DNA of 60,000 bases from Diphasiastrum complanatum (GCA_029204225.1 CM055103.1:56193078-56253077); one strand, 5' to 3'; numbered from the stretch's first letter, positions 22,081 through 33,533 are shown. The notes: a model not told the origin generated them from the sequence alone. Translations and numbers: made by a program.

Positions 22081-24880
22081 CTCAGAGAAAACCTAACTTG
22101 TCACGCTTTGCAGAATTCCAAAACACTCATGGTATATATAGTGTTTCAATCATAATGACATTAGTTTTATGGGATGAATTGAAAGACACGTGTCCATCAA
22201 ACACACCTCGTCGGTCAGAACCCTAATCACATGTCTACATTTAAGTTACATTCTCTTGCAATCCAATTCCAATTCCAAGCTTTTAAGGTGAATGGTCCAA
22301 TCCCACACTTGCGGTAATAGACTCTTAGGCACGCGTGACCGAATTAAAAAGGTGAAAATCATATCTTGTCTCATTGCTTCTCTGTCCTTTCCTTTGTCCT
22401 AACAAATGGGAACTTCATGAGAGACTTGTGATGATTCGTATTCATCAAGGGTCAAAGATCTTTTCAAAACTTTAGAGCTTGTCCTTTTATGAAAGATAAT
22501 CTTAAGGCGCTTAAAAATAGTCTTCTAAGCTTTTTTCCACCAACTCTATCCCTGAAGCCAAGGCAAAGCTTTGTAATCATCTATATCCTGATTTTTTTCT
22601 CTTTCTGTTGCATTTGATTTCTTCTTTTGGGCAGTACGGGCATTCCTGTTGTTGTTGCGTCTTAATCTGAAAAGTGAGTGCTCATTTGGAAATTGGAAGG
22701 TTAAAATTTAATTTGTTCTTTGGATACTCGGAAAGCCAAGACAAAATGTGCCTTTTGAAGTGGGAGTACACTCAGCTGCAGCTGCATCATGAGATACAGA
22801 CGGAAGATTTGTCGTTGCTCATGGTGGCACGGTGCATCTCACCCCAATAAATAAGTTTCACCCTAGAAAATGCCACCAACTTTTGTCCTTACTTCCTTTT
22901 CCATTCACAGTTTTCCAAACAACACAACACCTTCACAGTTGACACTGCTATCCATTTCTCGTACCATCAGAGCAGTGATACGCACCCATCATGGCCAGCT
23001 TCCAAGTACCCATCACTCACTTTTTGTTTTAAAGACACCAAATTCACCTTTACACTTTTCGCCTGCAGCTGCACAGTGGTACTGCTCAAAGTAGGTAGCC
23101 ATGTGACGGCTCGCCAGTCTGAGTCGCCCTCAATCAATCTCATCTGATTCTGTGACTGACAGCTCTTGCATTTCAATACGCAAACACTTGTTACTTGTAA
23201 CTTAGCATTCCAAAGCTCACTGGATAATTAGATCACCTTGTCTGCTCTATTAAACAGCAATACATAGGAACAACTACAAGGGTTATCTAACAAGACGATA
23301 TCATGGCTTTGTTTTATCTCCACTAGAATTTGCATTGCAAATTGATCAAAGAACTTGAGTGTTCATGAAGTGTGAATTATGATGCAACCATGTGGATCTA
23401 TCACCTTTCATCCATGAAAAGTGAGAAAATCATTTGGATATGGAAGTTGATGATTGTACGATCTACCCACTATTGAATACATAAAGGCCTTTTATAATCC
23501 TTGGGCAATTGGTCAGGTAGTGCCAATATTGCTACTTGAAAAGCTTTGGTGCAATAGTTGTAATTTCTAGTGCAGCTTTTAAGCTTTAAGGCGATAGCAT
23601 TAACCTCTTGTGACTTGTGACTTGTGACTTGTGACTTGTGATGATTCTTTGAAGGAGGATGAGTTTAGGCGAGCTTGCTTTGAAAAATGTGTTTTGCATT
23701 TTCAATCTCAAAACTATTTGTGTTTTCATTTTCCAACTTGCAAGGCAAAGCTCATCATAATCTTTCAAATCACCTTGTTTTATGTGATTGCTTTTCTTGT
23801 TGAATGTTTCTAAAAGAATGGCAAAATGTTCATGTGCGAGTTTTTCTACTTAAAACGTGGAGTAATTTTTTTGAGGACACCCATATGTTGCTTATCCTTA
23901 GAAACTTTATAACATTAAGGTTTCATGCTTAGGTGTCAATCTCTCATTGGATGTTCACATGAGAGTTTTGGTGCAAGCTTGGAAGTGCGCACGTAAAGTA
24001 TGTCTTTAAAGGTGGATCCAACTAAACAAAAAAAACTAGGACTCGAGCTTTATGCTATGGAAAAGAAAACAATCACCCAAAGGAGAACAGAGTCTCATGG
24101 TTAGGCATGTTGAATTTTAAAAATTGTTGCCTTCTAGATGGTATAACTCTAAAACTTTTGGCACCTAAAATCCTCCAACTACCCATCTTTTCCAGTCATC
24201 ACAAATAGCTAGCATGGAGATAAATAGCACATAAGTCAACCCAAATCAACTACCCCTCATTACCAAACTAATTTAGAATTTTCAAAGATTCTCACTATAA
24301 AAAAATTCCTAAGGTAATTAGCATGAAGTGTGTTAATATGTTTTTATGTGAAGTGTGTTATATATTTATAAATCAATCTTGTTTTAGCTAGAGGTAAATT
24401 TTGCCACCCACTAGGTTTTGGACAATCTTTAAATTCCAAGTGTTATTTGATGCTCATTCAAGGGTGCAAGTGGAGAGTGTCAGTAAAACTCTCTCACTTT
24501 ACTTGCACCATTGGATGGGATTCAACTTGCACTTGGCATTTATTGCCTGTGCATTTTTCAGACCCAAGCACTTTTGCCAAGCATTGTGTACAAATTAAGC
24601 AAGTCCCTAACAAGAAGGTGAGTAATGGCAATTTTCAATCATAGCTCAAAAGTATATCATCTAAGATATCATTGGAAAGTGCTCATTGGGTGCTTTCTAT
24701 TGCACCAAACTTTGCTGAAATCAGACTTACCACTAAAAAGTTAATGTGGAGTCAAAAAGTTACGTAGAAGCCACTATGTCAAGAAACAATTGGGCCACAT
24801 GTACATAAAAGTGAAAAAGAATCTTGACAAAAGGCCCTTTTAACATTGGGACATTTTCTAATCCATTTTATATGTATAAG
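22081..24880. other. Unassigned interval
   Basis: No recognisable protein, RNA gene or element end. One small tandem repeat is at 23607-23641. A frame at 22870-23094 is Ser/Thr/Pro-rich without a recognised motif and is probably chance. Confidence 0.5.
23607..23641 (+). repeat. Five copies of CTTGTGA
   Basis: Perfect 7-bp tandem repeat, five units. Confidence 0.97.
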
Positions 24881-24885
24881 AGTTT

Positions 24886-25170
24886 ATGATTTTATGTTTT
24901 GAACAGATTTTAAAAGAGAACCATGATGTTCTTTCCTGGATTTTTAGCAAAATGGATTACGCACATATCATTAAGTATCATTTGAACAACACTCCATTCA
25001 ATGTTTCTAGAATAGGTGATTTTAGTGTGGAATGGCATTTGGCTGGAGGCTTGAAGACATTGAAATGTATGTTCATGCATGAAAATAGCAAAAGACTTGT
25101 CCAGGAGCATAGGACCTTCAAGAGACACGCAAGACCCAAATCGAAAACCAATACTACCAATTCCTCTTAA
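24886..25170 (+). pseudogene. Possible gypsy RT N-terminal fragment
   Basis: The frame reads EQILKENHDVLSWIFSKMDY then AHIIKYHLNNTPFN. This resembles the block before the RT of Tat/Athila-like gypsy polyproteins (L-K-DVF-W...M....I..H.L). The match is loose and no other gypsy motif is adjacent. It may be an old remnant or coincidence. Confidence 0.3.
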
Positions 25171-25179
25171 CAATGTTCA

Positions 25180-26135
25180 CATTTGCACACTTCATGGCGA
25201 GGTAAGAATTATAGAAAAAACTAATATAATTTCATATTTTGTTTGCTTGGAATATTAAGTCAGAGTTAGCATCAAAATTGAAGATAGAGAAACAACAAGG
25301 CTTAAAAAGGTTGAAGTTTAGAGAAAGCTTGATAGCACAATTAAATTGCTCAGAAAAGATAAACTCACTAAAGTTGATAACTGACTTGTTGATAAATCCA
25401 CAATCGAGTTTGTGGATGTAGTTCTTGTTTGTGGATGCAGTTCAAGCACTACAACAAGACACGTGATTTTCAATACTTTTTTAAAGCATTTTTTTGAGAG
25501 AGAGAATTGGAAGTGGGGCACGGGAAAAGTGGAAAGCTCGAGCGTCGGGTCTGTAGGTTGGCCTCGTCATAAGCCTTGGAACTTTGAACATGTTTTTAAG
25601 AGACTTATGAAGAGGGTTATCATGAGGCCAAGGACATTTCAAAAATCCTGAAATCGCTCTCCTAATAGAGGGTCATAGGGAGGCCAAAGACATTCCAAAA
25701 TACTTTGCTAACCGAGGATAATACTAACACTAATGAAGAAAAGATATCTTGATATAAGCCTCAGAATGTTACAAAATAAAAATGGATGGTATTTTTGAAA
25801 ATTGTTGTTTATCAAAACATTGAATTTCGTTTTCTATCAACATCAGGGGCCATACACACAAGTGAAAATAGAAAATTATGTATCATAACCATATCATGAT
25901 CACAATTTGTGTACTCACGTGCATCGACTTTTTGTTTGATGTCGACGAATTATGTAATAAAGTACAATTGCATTTGTGAGCAATGTGATTAATATTACAA
26001 TAAGTTGCAATACATCGTACTGTCTCACTTATTCATTTGCTAATTTCTCATTATCATTTGTCGCATAATCATGCAAAAAATCCACCAAACAAAACGAGTC
26101 TATCTCTAATTCTACCTAGATTTCTCTTATAGCTT
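25180..26135. other. Unassigned interval
   Basis: AT-rich, with no convincing coding. A weak local duplication (GAGGCCAAGGACATTTC and GAGGCCAAAGACATTCC, about 60 bp apart) lies near 25620-25700. Confidence 0.4.
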
Positions 26136-26139
26136 TGTT

Positions 26140-27014
26140 ATTAATACTCTTCACAAGCTGACCGTGATGGTGACGATGAGAATGATTGAGAAGTTTTGTT
26201 GTGTGACTTTGATCCATCCGATGATGATGCATCATACTCAATATTATCATTTGCTTATGAAGCATGCATATCCTCTAAAAATGTGTCATTTTCATCATCA
26301 TGATCTTGTTTAGGTACATCAATTGGTAGTGCCATGTCCTCCATGACATCTCTATCCTCAATTTTTTTTTTTACTTCAAGGAGTGACTTGAATCGCATAC
26401 TACCATTTTGGATCTAAATAGTCGGAGTGAATGACCACTTGTAATTGATCGATGTTACTATAAACAACTAGCTAGTAATTAGTATCTATGTTACAATTGC
26501 TTGGATATACACACAATATACAATTTTTGTATACTAAAAATCAATTGATTGACATAAAAAGAGCATTGGCTACTTGAACACATATACGTACCTACTCACA
26601 TTGTTGAGGAAAAACAACTATATAGCTTTGATTTGTCCAAAGCTTAGTGGCGTAAATGGCAAGATAACCACTCTCATCTTTTCTCACAGTTGCATTGAGA
26701 TCATTGCAAATAACCTTAAACCATTCTACATCAAACATGAAAAAGCTGAATTGCCTAAATCCAACTTTGAGGATGTCATTGATTGTCCCACAATAATCAA
26801 GTTGAGAAGAGAGTAAATTGGTGTCAACCATGCTTGCTCGACTCTCTTGGATAAAATTTGCCATGACTCTATAATAATATGTGTTTCTATTCTTTTCAAT
26901 GTTGTCCATACCAAAATGTCGTCCGTGCGTCCACAATGTATTGTATTTTTTTGTACTTAACGAGAAAAAATAAAATGTGTTAGGAAAATAACAAACCTTG
27001 ATTGATGATGTCAT
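26140..27014 (-). pseudogene. CACTA (En/Spm) transposon protein remnant
   Basis: The minus strand from 27014 reads MDNIEKNRNTYYYRVMANFI, then DYCGTINDILKV, FMFDVEWFKV, and ends SYIVVFPQQCE. This follows the pattern of the conserved domain of plant CACTA TNP2-associated proteins (DUF4216: YYG-I-dI-...F.CdW......lw...PF..a.Q..QVFY). An intron-like gap follows. Near 26400-26140 comes an acidic, Ser-rich tail (RDVMEDMALPIDVP, DHDDENDTFLEDM) with a stop. No CACTA terminal repeats were seen. Confidence 0.6.
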
Positions 27015-27125
27015 GTTCCAAGCTGTATTACCTTATACATTGTGCGATATCAATCAAATATGTAAAAAGTTAACATGTGAATGATTTACATAGCTTATAC
27101 GACAATTGCACCCCCTTGTAATTTT

Positions 27126-27395
27126 TCACCCTCTCTCTGTTACTTCCTTGTTGTTTGTTGTGGCTTGTCTAAGGGCATCGCACAGCCAATCAAGTGTCAT
27201 GTCCTTGGGTGGAACTAGGGCAAGGTCATGTGGGTATGGTTGTCCTCTATGTCCTCTCCTGAAAGTGGCTCGAGCAGTTGTTCTATGAGCTTTGGCCTCT
27301 TCATATCTCGAAATCCACTTTTGCATTTCTTCGCTATTAAGAATGCAAAACTTATTTACCTTCTCCCTGAAGGACTCATTCATTTTCTTGATCAC
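27126..27395 (-). pseudogene. Possible upstream part of the same CACTA protein
   Basis: Ninety codons on the same strand just upstream of the DUF4216-like stretch (NESFREKVNKFCILNSEEMQ ... ALRQATTNNKEVTERG). The region preceding DUF4216 in CACTA proteins has a related F..WF...V pattern, but the match is weak. It could also be a host-derived or unrelated fragment. Confidence 0.3.
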
Positions 27396-27567
27396 TCCTT
27401 GTTATGTCCATGACCAGTACATAGGATTCAGTATACTCCTAGTCTTGGATACACTGTACTCCAGTGAAACAAGTTGTTAGTTATGCCTCGTCATATTGGA
27501 CGTGACCCGAAAGTAACTAATATCCTTGTGAGGCCCAGAACACACTAAATGGAGTTAGTACAAGGTT

Positions 27568-27750
27568 TGCGACCGGTGCATGTTGTAGAGTTATCAATAG
27601 CAATTCTATGAATAGAGAATATAAGCATAGAGACTCTATTCTAGAGGAATCTAAGTATAGGAGAGTTAGGACTTTGCATGTCTATGTGCCCAGGTGGTTC
27701 ATGGCTCTATAAGAAGAGGCCAAACTCACCCTACTCCACACATTCCTAGG
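27568..27750 (+). repeat. Dispersed repeat E, copy 1
   Basis: Direct, about 90% identical counterpart of 38886-39057 (GGTGCATGTTGTAGAGTTAT, then AAGCATAGAGACTCTATTCT). At 38886 it lies upstream of a primer-site-like TGGTAACAGAGC, so it may be LTR sequence of an unidentified copia element. Confidence 0.75.
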
Positions 27751-27903
27751 TGGTAGGCTGATGTGGAGAATGTCTTGTTCACTAGGTCTCCCTCTATTCT
27801 GAACTTTACAACACCTAATTTGGTGTCCTGTAGCCAAAGACATGATCATCTGAAGTGTTGCAATTTTGTGAGTAAAATTGGCAAAATTTTGAATTGTTCT
27901 GAT
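27745..27903 (+). repeat. Dispersed repeat also at 55425-55595 (minus)
   Basis: The reverse complement of 55425-55595 matches this stretch (shared GAATGTCTTGTTCACTAGGT, CACCTAATTTGGTGTC, TTTTGTGAGTAAAATTGG). It ends exactly where the truncated 5' LTR of element 1 starts at 27904. Confidence 0.75.
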
Positions 27904-28426
27904 CTACTTTATAGGACCTACACCTAAGTTTAAGGTGAAAATTTGACCAACTAGCTACCTACCAAGCATAACTCTAGGAAATAGACTAGGGTTTCATTTT
28001 AGGTCAAGGAGAGTGAGTTAACTTCCTTATTACATGCTGGAAATCCACCTAACTTCAAGAAGGAAGTCGAATTTGCTATGTATTCCCTCTCTCCATAGTG
28101 AGAAGATAGAAAATTTTTGGAGCTCATTGGCAATCTCAAGCTAGTTCACTATGTACATTGAGTTTTTGTGATCCAAATGAAACCAAATCAATTTCTACTT
28201 GTTTCTCAGGTTGAAGGCCGTACTACAGCCTGTAGTACACACATGTGGGCTCGGATTTCAATGTTTATCAATGCTTTTGATTGTTAATGCTTGTTGTTTG
28301 TCAAATTGCCAATCTAGATCAACTTTTTTGTGTCTAGTTTTTTGATAGATTGTTAAGCAAGCATCCAATCACTCTTGTGGATCTTTTGTAGATCCATTTA
28401 TGGTCCTAAAGTACAGTACTTTCACA
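27904..28426 (+). repeat. Element 1 5' LTR (first 178 bp missing)
   Basis: Aligns without gaps to 31951-32473 with about two mismatches. The segment equivalent to 31773-31950 is absent and replaced by an unrelated dispersed repeat. It ends TTCACA directly before the primer site. Confidence 0.92.
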
Positions 28427-28439
28427 TGGTATCAGAGCC
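28427..28439 (+). other. Primer binding site, tRNA-iMet
   Basis: TGGTATCAGAGCC is the classic plant copia sequence complementary to the 3' end of initiator methionine tRNA. It begins at the first base after the LTR. Confidence 0.95.
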
Positions 28440-28863
28440 AATTACAAGAGCATAAGCCATTGATCTAATGCAAATCCATTTTTAGCAAGTTTTGGTGCTA
28501 AAAGCTAGTATTGAGAGGGCAAGCTAGAATCTTGATTTTGGTGAGGAGATTTGATCCCAAACTTGGTAGGGGTCCAAATCCGTACTGTCCATATGTGTGG
28601 GCACCTCTGAACCTGCATTTAATGCATGGTATTCATTTGATCCAAAAAAATTCAATTTGTGAGCTATTGGTGTAATTTTTGGTGGATATCCTAGGATAAT
28701 CTACCAAGATCATTTGCCATTGATTAGATTTGAATTTGTTTCATGGAATCTAATTAATCTAGGCTGAGTTCAAGTCCTATTAAGGTTAAAAACAGGTCTT
28801 GAAAGTACACCAAGAAGGAAGAAAGAGATTAAGTCATTTTTTTGTCCAAAAATAGCCAAATTT

Positions 28864-29384
28864 GGCAAGATTTGATTGTAAGTAGATTTCACATCATCTT
28901 ATCTTCATTCCAACTTTGTGAGGGAGTGCTAGAACTGAGATTATAAGTCCATTTGTTGGATTAGAAATCTAATTTGAGTGAAAAACTACAAGAGAGAGAC
29001 CTTAGTGAGTTTCTAGAGACAATCAAATCCATTTCTTGGCAAGATTTGATTGTAAGTAGATTTCACATCATCTTATCTTCATTCCAACTTTGTGAGGGAG
29101 TGCTAGAACTGAGATTATAAGTCCATTTGTTGGATTAGAAATCTAATTTGAGTGAAAAACTACAAGAGAGAGACCTTAGTGAGTTTCTAGAGACAATCAA
29201 ATCCATTTCTTGGCAAGATTTGTTTGAAAGTAGTTTTCACTTCATCTTATCTTCATTCCAGCTTTGTGAGGGAGTGATAGAACTGTGATTATAAGTCCAT
29301 TTGTTGGATTAGAAATCAAATTTGAGTGAAACACTACAAGTGTGAGACCTTTGTGAGTTTCAAGTCAATCAAATCTATTTCTTG
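28864..29384 (+). repeat. Three tandem 174-bp units in the element 1 leader
   Basis: Units start at 28864, 29038 and 29212 (GGCAAGATTTG...). Units 1 and 2 are nearly identical; unit 3 has about 15 differences and ends just before the gag start. Each contains TGTGAGGGAGTG(C/A)TAGAACTG and GAGACCTT.GTGAGTTT. Confidence 0.95.
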
Positions 29385-29405
29385 TTTGTAGAAGTCACTA
29401 GTAAG

Positions 29406-31562
29406 ATGGCATCTGCTGGAGCATACCTTCTAGAAGCTAGTGAGAGGTTGAATTCTACAAATTATGCTATTTGGAAGGTTAGAATGGAGTCACTCTTAGT
29501 GCTCCAAGACCTTTATGAGTTCTTGATTGAAGATGAAGATGAACCTCTAGGTGCACAGGAGTTAGCTAGATACAAGAAGAGATCTGGGCTTGCACTTCAT
29601 TGTGTGAAGATGAATGTGAGCAATGATTTGTTGAGAGACGTATCAGCTTGTACTAATTCTAAAGAGGCTTGGGAGTCTTTAAAATCAATCTATGAGTCTA
29701 GCAACACTTCTAGAGTTCTTATGCTTAGAAATCAAATTTTGCAAAGCATGAGGAGAAGTGAGGAGAGTGCACAGGATTATGTACTCAGAATCAAGTCTCT
29801 AAATAGGGAGTTGGCTTCCATTGGAGAGAAGATTCATGATGGAGAGCTTGTACAAATTGTCCTTAATGGTCTAGGAGATGACTTTGCAAATTTGGTCCAA
29901 AGTTTTGCCATCCAAGACACTTTGCCAACTATAGAAAAACTTCACAGTGTATTAGTGGCTGAAGAGTGTAGGATGCTCCATGCAAAATCTAGGATGAGTT
30001 CCTTGTATTTGCAGGATGGTGATGAGAAAGCCAATTTCTCATTCAAGGGAAAAAAGAAGACCAATGGAAAGAAGAAGCATCCAAAGGAGGCCAAAGAAGA
30101 GGATGATGCATCAAGCTCAAAGGACAAGTCAAAGCAAAAATGCTTCTTTTGTGGAAAGAAGGGGCATTATGCATCTGAATGTTACAAGAGGCTAAGAGCA
30201 CAAGTGGAGGAGGACAAACAAGGAAACCTTGCAAATGAGGAGGAGGAGGATGAAGTAGATGTATTCTTGATGGCATCTACATCCTCACCAACAAGCAATA
30301 GCAATTCAAGAGACAATTGGTGGATTGACAGTGGGGCTAGCTCCCACATGTCTTGTGAAAAGGACTTTTTCTCAACCTTACACTCTTTCAATGATGCTAA
30401 AAAGTTTGTCTTTACTGCAAATGATGAAGAGTGTAGGATAGATGGTGTTGGCACCATCTCTTTGTGTCTAGAATCCTCAAAATGCATGGATCTAGAAAAT
30501 GTCCTTTATGTACCATCAATCACCAAGAATATGCTTAGTGTTGGTCTACTCTTAGAAAGTGGTTTGGATGTCCACTTTAAGCATGGTGTTTGCTTCATCT
30601 TGAAGAATGATGTTTGCATTGCAAAGGGATTTAAACATGGAAGATTGTTTAAGTTGGAAGCTAGTGTTGCTTTTAAAAGAATGAGCTTGGCAAAGGAGGA
30701 GATCACTCAAGAGGAGATCTTGGCAAAGTGTGATCTTGCTTGCATTGAGGAGGAGCATCAAAAGGAGGAAGATCTTGAGGATCAGCCTCAAAGCATGAGA
30801 GTTTCAAGGGAGTCCTTGATGACAATGTCCAAGTCATCAAATTGCATGCAAATTGTCCATTCAAGTGTGCATCTTGCAAGGGTGGTGAGCATTGGAGAGT
30901 CTACTATCTTTGAATACTTTTTGGAAAGTATTAGTAGACATGAGGTGACTTGTTTCTTACCTTTAAGATCCATGGTGTTTATTACTTTGTATGACAAGAC
31001 AATGAAATGGGATGCTTTGAAATCTACATTTGTTGTTGATAAAGCAATTTCATTGGATAACTATTTTTGTAATAGTTTGAATAGAGTCATAAAAGATGAA
31101 ACATCATTCGCTTTGGAAATCTTTGTGTCCACATGCTTTGTGCATGATCATTCCAATGTAAGGACCAAAGATTATCCTATTTCAATGATAGGAATAATGG
31201 TAGTGTTTTGCTCTTCAAGTAGAGATTGTAGAATCTACTTGTTTTCAGCCAAAGAATTTGTCAATGGTGGAAATGTGATCTTTCAAGAGTGGAAGATTTG
31301 TAAACTTGAAGAAGAACCTTTGGATCAACACCTTATTCAATTCATTGATGGTTTGGAGTCAAGTCAAGTGGAGGAGCAAGCTCAAGACCCGAGGACTCCA
31401 AGAAGAACCTTGAGTATCAAGATGGAGCCATCTAGGCTCAATCAAATGGATCAAGCAAGACAAGTTGTCTTTGGCAACATTATTTATGCACTTAATATTT
31501 TAATTGATGTATCTTCAAGTGCACAAAATGCCTTGGAATCCATGGCTTGGCATGATGTTTAG
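29406..31562 (+). CDS. Copia gag-protease ORF with a non-catalytic tail
   Basis: A 718-codon open frame. The start chosen is ATG at 29406 (MASAGAYLLEASERL), because the frame upstream has only TTG and this start matches the family pattern. Domains: retrotransposon gag/UBN2 type at about residues 12-170 (NYAIWKVRMESLLVLQD, SLKSIYESSNTSRVLMLRNQ); CCHC zinc knuckle CFFCGKKGHYASEC at 246-259; aspartic protease start WWIDSGASSHM with Asp308; and an NMLSVGLLLESGLDVHF segment at about 375, as found before the integrase. The HHCC motif, the DDE core and all RT/RNase H boxes are missing. A trace of the integrase C-terminus (CRIYLFSAKEF, about residue 605) follows. The remaining tail is unrecognised but open. 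The product could form particles and mature but not reverse transcribe. The open frame in a young element suggests recent selection. Confidence 0.85.
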   Translation: MASAGAYLLEASERLNSTNYAIWKVRMESLLVLQDLYEFLIEDEDEPLGAQELARYKKRSGLALHCVKMNVSNDLLRDVSACTNSKEAWESLKSIYESSNTSRVLMLRNQILQSMRRSEESAQDYVLRIKSLNRELASIGEKIHDGELVQIVLNGLGDDFANLVQSFAIQDTLPTIEKLHSVLVAEECRMLHAKSRMSSLYLQDGDEKANFSFKGKKKTNGKKKHPKEAKEEDDASSSKDKSKQKCFFCGKKGHYASECYKRLRAQVEEDKQGNLANEEEEDEVDVFLMASTSSPTSNSNSRDNWWIDSGASSHMSCEKDFFSTLHSFNDAKKFVFTANDEECRIDGVGTISLCLESSKCMDLENVLYVPSITKNMLSVGLLLESGLDVHFKHGVCFILKNDVCIAKGFKHGRLFKLEASVAFKRMSLAKEEITQEEILAKCDLACIEEEHQKEEDLEDQPQSMRVSRESLMTMSKSSNCMQIVHSSVHLARVVSIGESTIFEYFLESISRHEVTCFLPLRSMVFITLYDKTMKWDALKSTFVVDKAISLDNYFCNSLNRVIKDETSFALEIFVSTCFVHDHSNVRTKDYPISMIGIMVVFCSSSRDCRIYLFSAKEFVNGGNVIFQEWKICKLEEEPLDQHLIQFIDGLESSQVEEQAQDPRTPRRTLSIKMEPSRLNQMDQARQVVFGNIIYALNILIDVSSSAQNALESMAWHDV

Positions 31563-31772
31563 TTTTGAAGTGTGCTACATGTATATAGACACATTTATGG
31601 AACATCTTGTAAGGGATTCTCTAAGAGGTGGTGAAAGATCCTTCATGGACATCATTCTCTATTGGAGTCTCAAAAGTTCCTTGTTTGTAGCTGGATTTTT
31701 TAGACACTTCTAAAAGCTTTCATTCATCTATCAAGAGAGTTGTAAATAGATCAAGCTAAATTTGAGGAGGAG

Positions 31773-32473
31773 TGTGAAGAATTGCCAAAAATTGGCAAAT
31801 CTAGCTTGATCAAAAACCATGTAGAATAGTGTAAATTGTGTACACAAGTGGGTCCCACACATGTGAGGCCATGATGCCACATGGGAAACACATCCTAATG
31901 TAGGTTAGGTCAAGTCAAGAGAGTTGGTCATGTCTATTTGGTGGTCATCCCTACTTTATAGGACCTACACCTAAGTTTAAGGTGAAAATTTGACCAACTA
32001 GCTACCTACCAAGCATAACTCTAGGAAATAGACTAGGGTTTCATTTTAGGTCAAGGAGAGTGAGTTAACTTCCTTATTACATGCTGGAAATCCACCTAAC
32101 TTCAAGAAGGAAGTCGAATTTGCTATGTATTCCCTCTCTCCATAGTGAGAAGATAGAAAATTTTTGGAGCTCATTGGCAATCTCAAGCTAGTTCACTATG
32201 TACATTGAGTTTTTGTGATCCAAATGAAACCAAATCAATTTCTACTTGTTTCTTAGGTTGAAGGCCGTACTACAGCCTGTAGTACACACGTGTGGGCTCG
32301 GATTTCAATGTTTATCAATGCTTTTGATTGTTAATGCTTGTTGTTTGTCAAATTGCCAATCTAGATCAACTTTTTTGTGTCTAGTTTTTTGATAGATTGT
32401 TAAGCAAGCATCCAATCACTCTTGTGGATCTTTTGTAGATCCATTTATGGTCCTAAAGTACAGTACTTTCACA
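31773..32473 (+). repeat. Element 1 3' LTR
   Basis: 701 bp, begins TGTGAAGAATTGCC after a polypurine tract and ends TTCACA. It is a full-length version of the 5' LTR. Confidence 0.93.
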
Positions 32474-32489
32474 GTGGAAACCTACCATA

Positions 32490-33533
32490 TTGCACTGGTG
32501 GGATTTCAAAAAAAATTTGATCAACTCAAAAGGATGGCAACCACCGAGTTAGCAAGGCCAAGGCCATTATAAAAGATTATGAGAAAGTCATCGCTCAAGT
32601 GTTGGAATCCGAGCCTCAAATTCCAGTTCCATTGATGCCACAATTCTCACCTAAACACCAAGATCCGGGCAGAATGGATACAGAGTTGGATTCAGACATG
32701 GAACGGGGTGGAGCCCCGAAGTCCAAGAAGAATAGCCAGTTCCACAAGCAACGCAAGTAGGTCCATCTTCATCAAGGACCACACCATTGTTCAGACAACC
32801 AATCAGCATCGAGGACCAGATCTAGAGCTTTTTGGCACAACATTCTCATGAGTCCTCGCGTGGTGGTTGGGTCCTCAAGCTTAAGACCTCTAAAATTGAG
32901 GCCAGCAAAGAATTGTACAAGATGTCTGCATTGGGGGAGCAACCGTCTTGGAGGGTTACAGTTTTTGAGAAAACTCCAGAATTCATCAGGAGTTATGTGG
33001 CTAGTCCTCGCCAATTGCGCGTGGATCCATATTACGTACCAATGTCGCGTAGGAATAAGTGGAAGGATTTAGAATTGGCCATGGACAAAATTACTATCCA
33101 TACGCCGACCTGGCCAATCATCCACCAACCATATAACTGGGAGATATCAATGGACTTCCATTGAGCCCTACAAGCTTACCAGCGGGAGTATATCCACTCT
33201 CCTGATCCCACAGTCAGTCAATGGGTGTTGTTCACAAAAGATCTCACTCTCTTGGCATCCATGGCAACGCGATGGAATGATTGTCTTCCTATTTTGGCAT
33301 TCGATCTGAATAAGCCAATGGCATCAAAGAGTATTAAGAATCAGTTGTTAGTGGCCAGTTTGTATTTCCCTACAGCAATGATGGGAGGCTCCTGGGAATC
33401 TCAATTCACTACCTGGACAACCTCAAAGTGGATCGTCGGAGCCCATCGTTGTTTTTTGTCGCACAATTTAGATTTCAACATTGTCCGACTCGATTTCATG
33501 GAGAAGGTGCAGCATCATATAATAAAGATTTGA
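32490..33533 (+). pseudogene. Unrecognised coding-like region
   Basis: Plus-strand frames carry protein-like text across a frame change near 32760 and a stop at about 33162: KAKAIIKDYEKVIAQVLESE (32550-32610); WRVTVFEKTPEFIRSYVASP, MSRRNKWKDLELAMDKITIH (32950-33100); then DPTVSQWVLFTKDLTLLASM and LVASLYFPTAMMGGSWESQF (33205-33415). No family was recognised. It starts right after element 1 and is followed by an LTR-like promoter/polyA stretch, so a retroelement gag or leader ORF is possible. A decayed host gene is also possible. Confidence 0.45.

Larger units (their letters stand above)
27904..32473 (+). mobile_element. Copia element 1, non-autonomous, young
   Basis: Order: truncated 5' LTR (27904-28426), primer site, leader with a triplicated 174-bp unit, one long open frame for gag and protease, polypurine tract (GAGGAGGAG at 31764-31772) and 3' LTR (31773-32473). 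Over the 523 bp that both LTRs share only about two differences are seen, so insertion was recent. No integrase or RT catalytic core is encoded, so mobility would need proteins from another copia element. No target duplication can be assigned because the left LTR end is missing. Confidence 0.88.

Noticed and set aside
22870-23094. Short Ser/Thr/Pro-rich frame as a host peptide gene
   Set aside because: No motif, no promoter and low-complexity composition; compatible with chance.
27106-27288. Plus-strand frame as a gene
   Set aside because: It overlaps the more protein-like minus-strand reading at 27126-27395 and has no motif.
29382-29405. Upstream start of the element 1 frame at TTG
   Set aside because: ATG at 29406 fits the family pattern MASAGAYLLEASERL; the upstream codons are the end of the third leader repeat.
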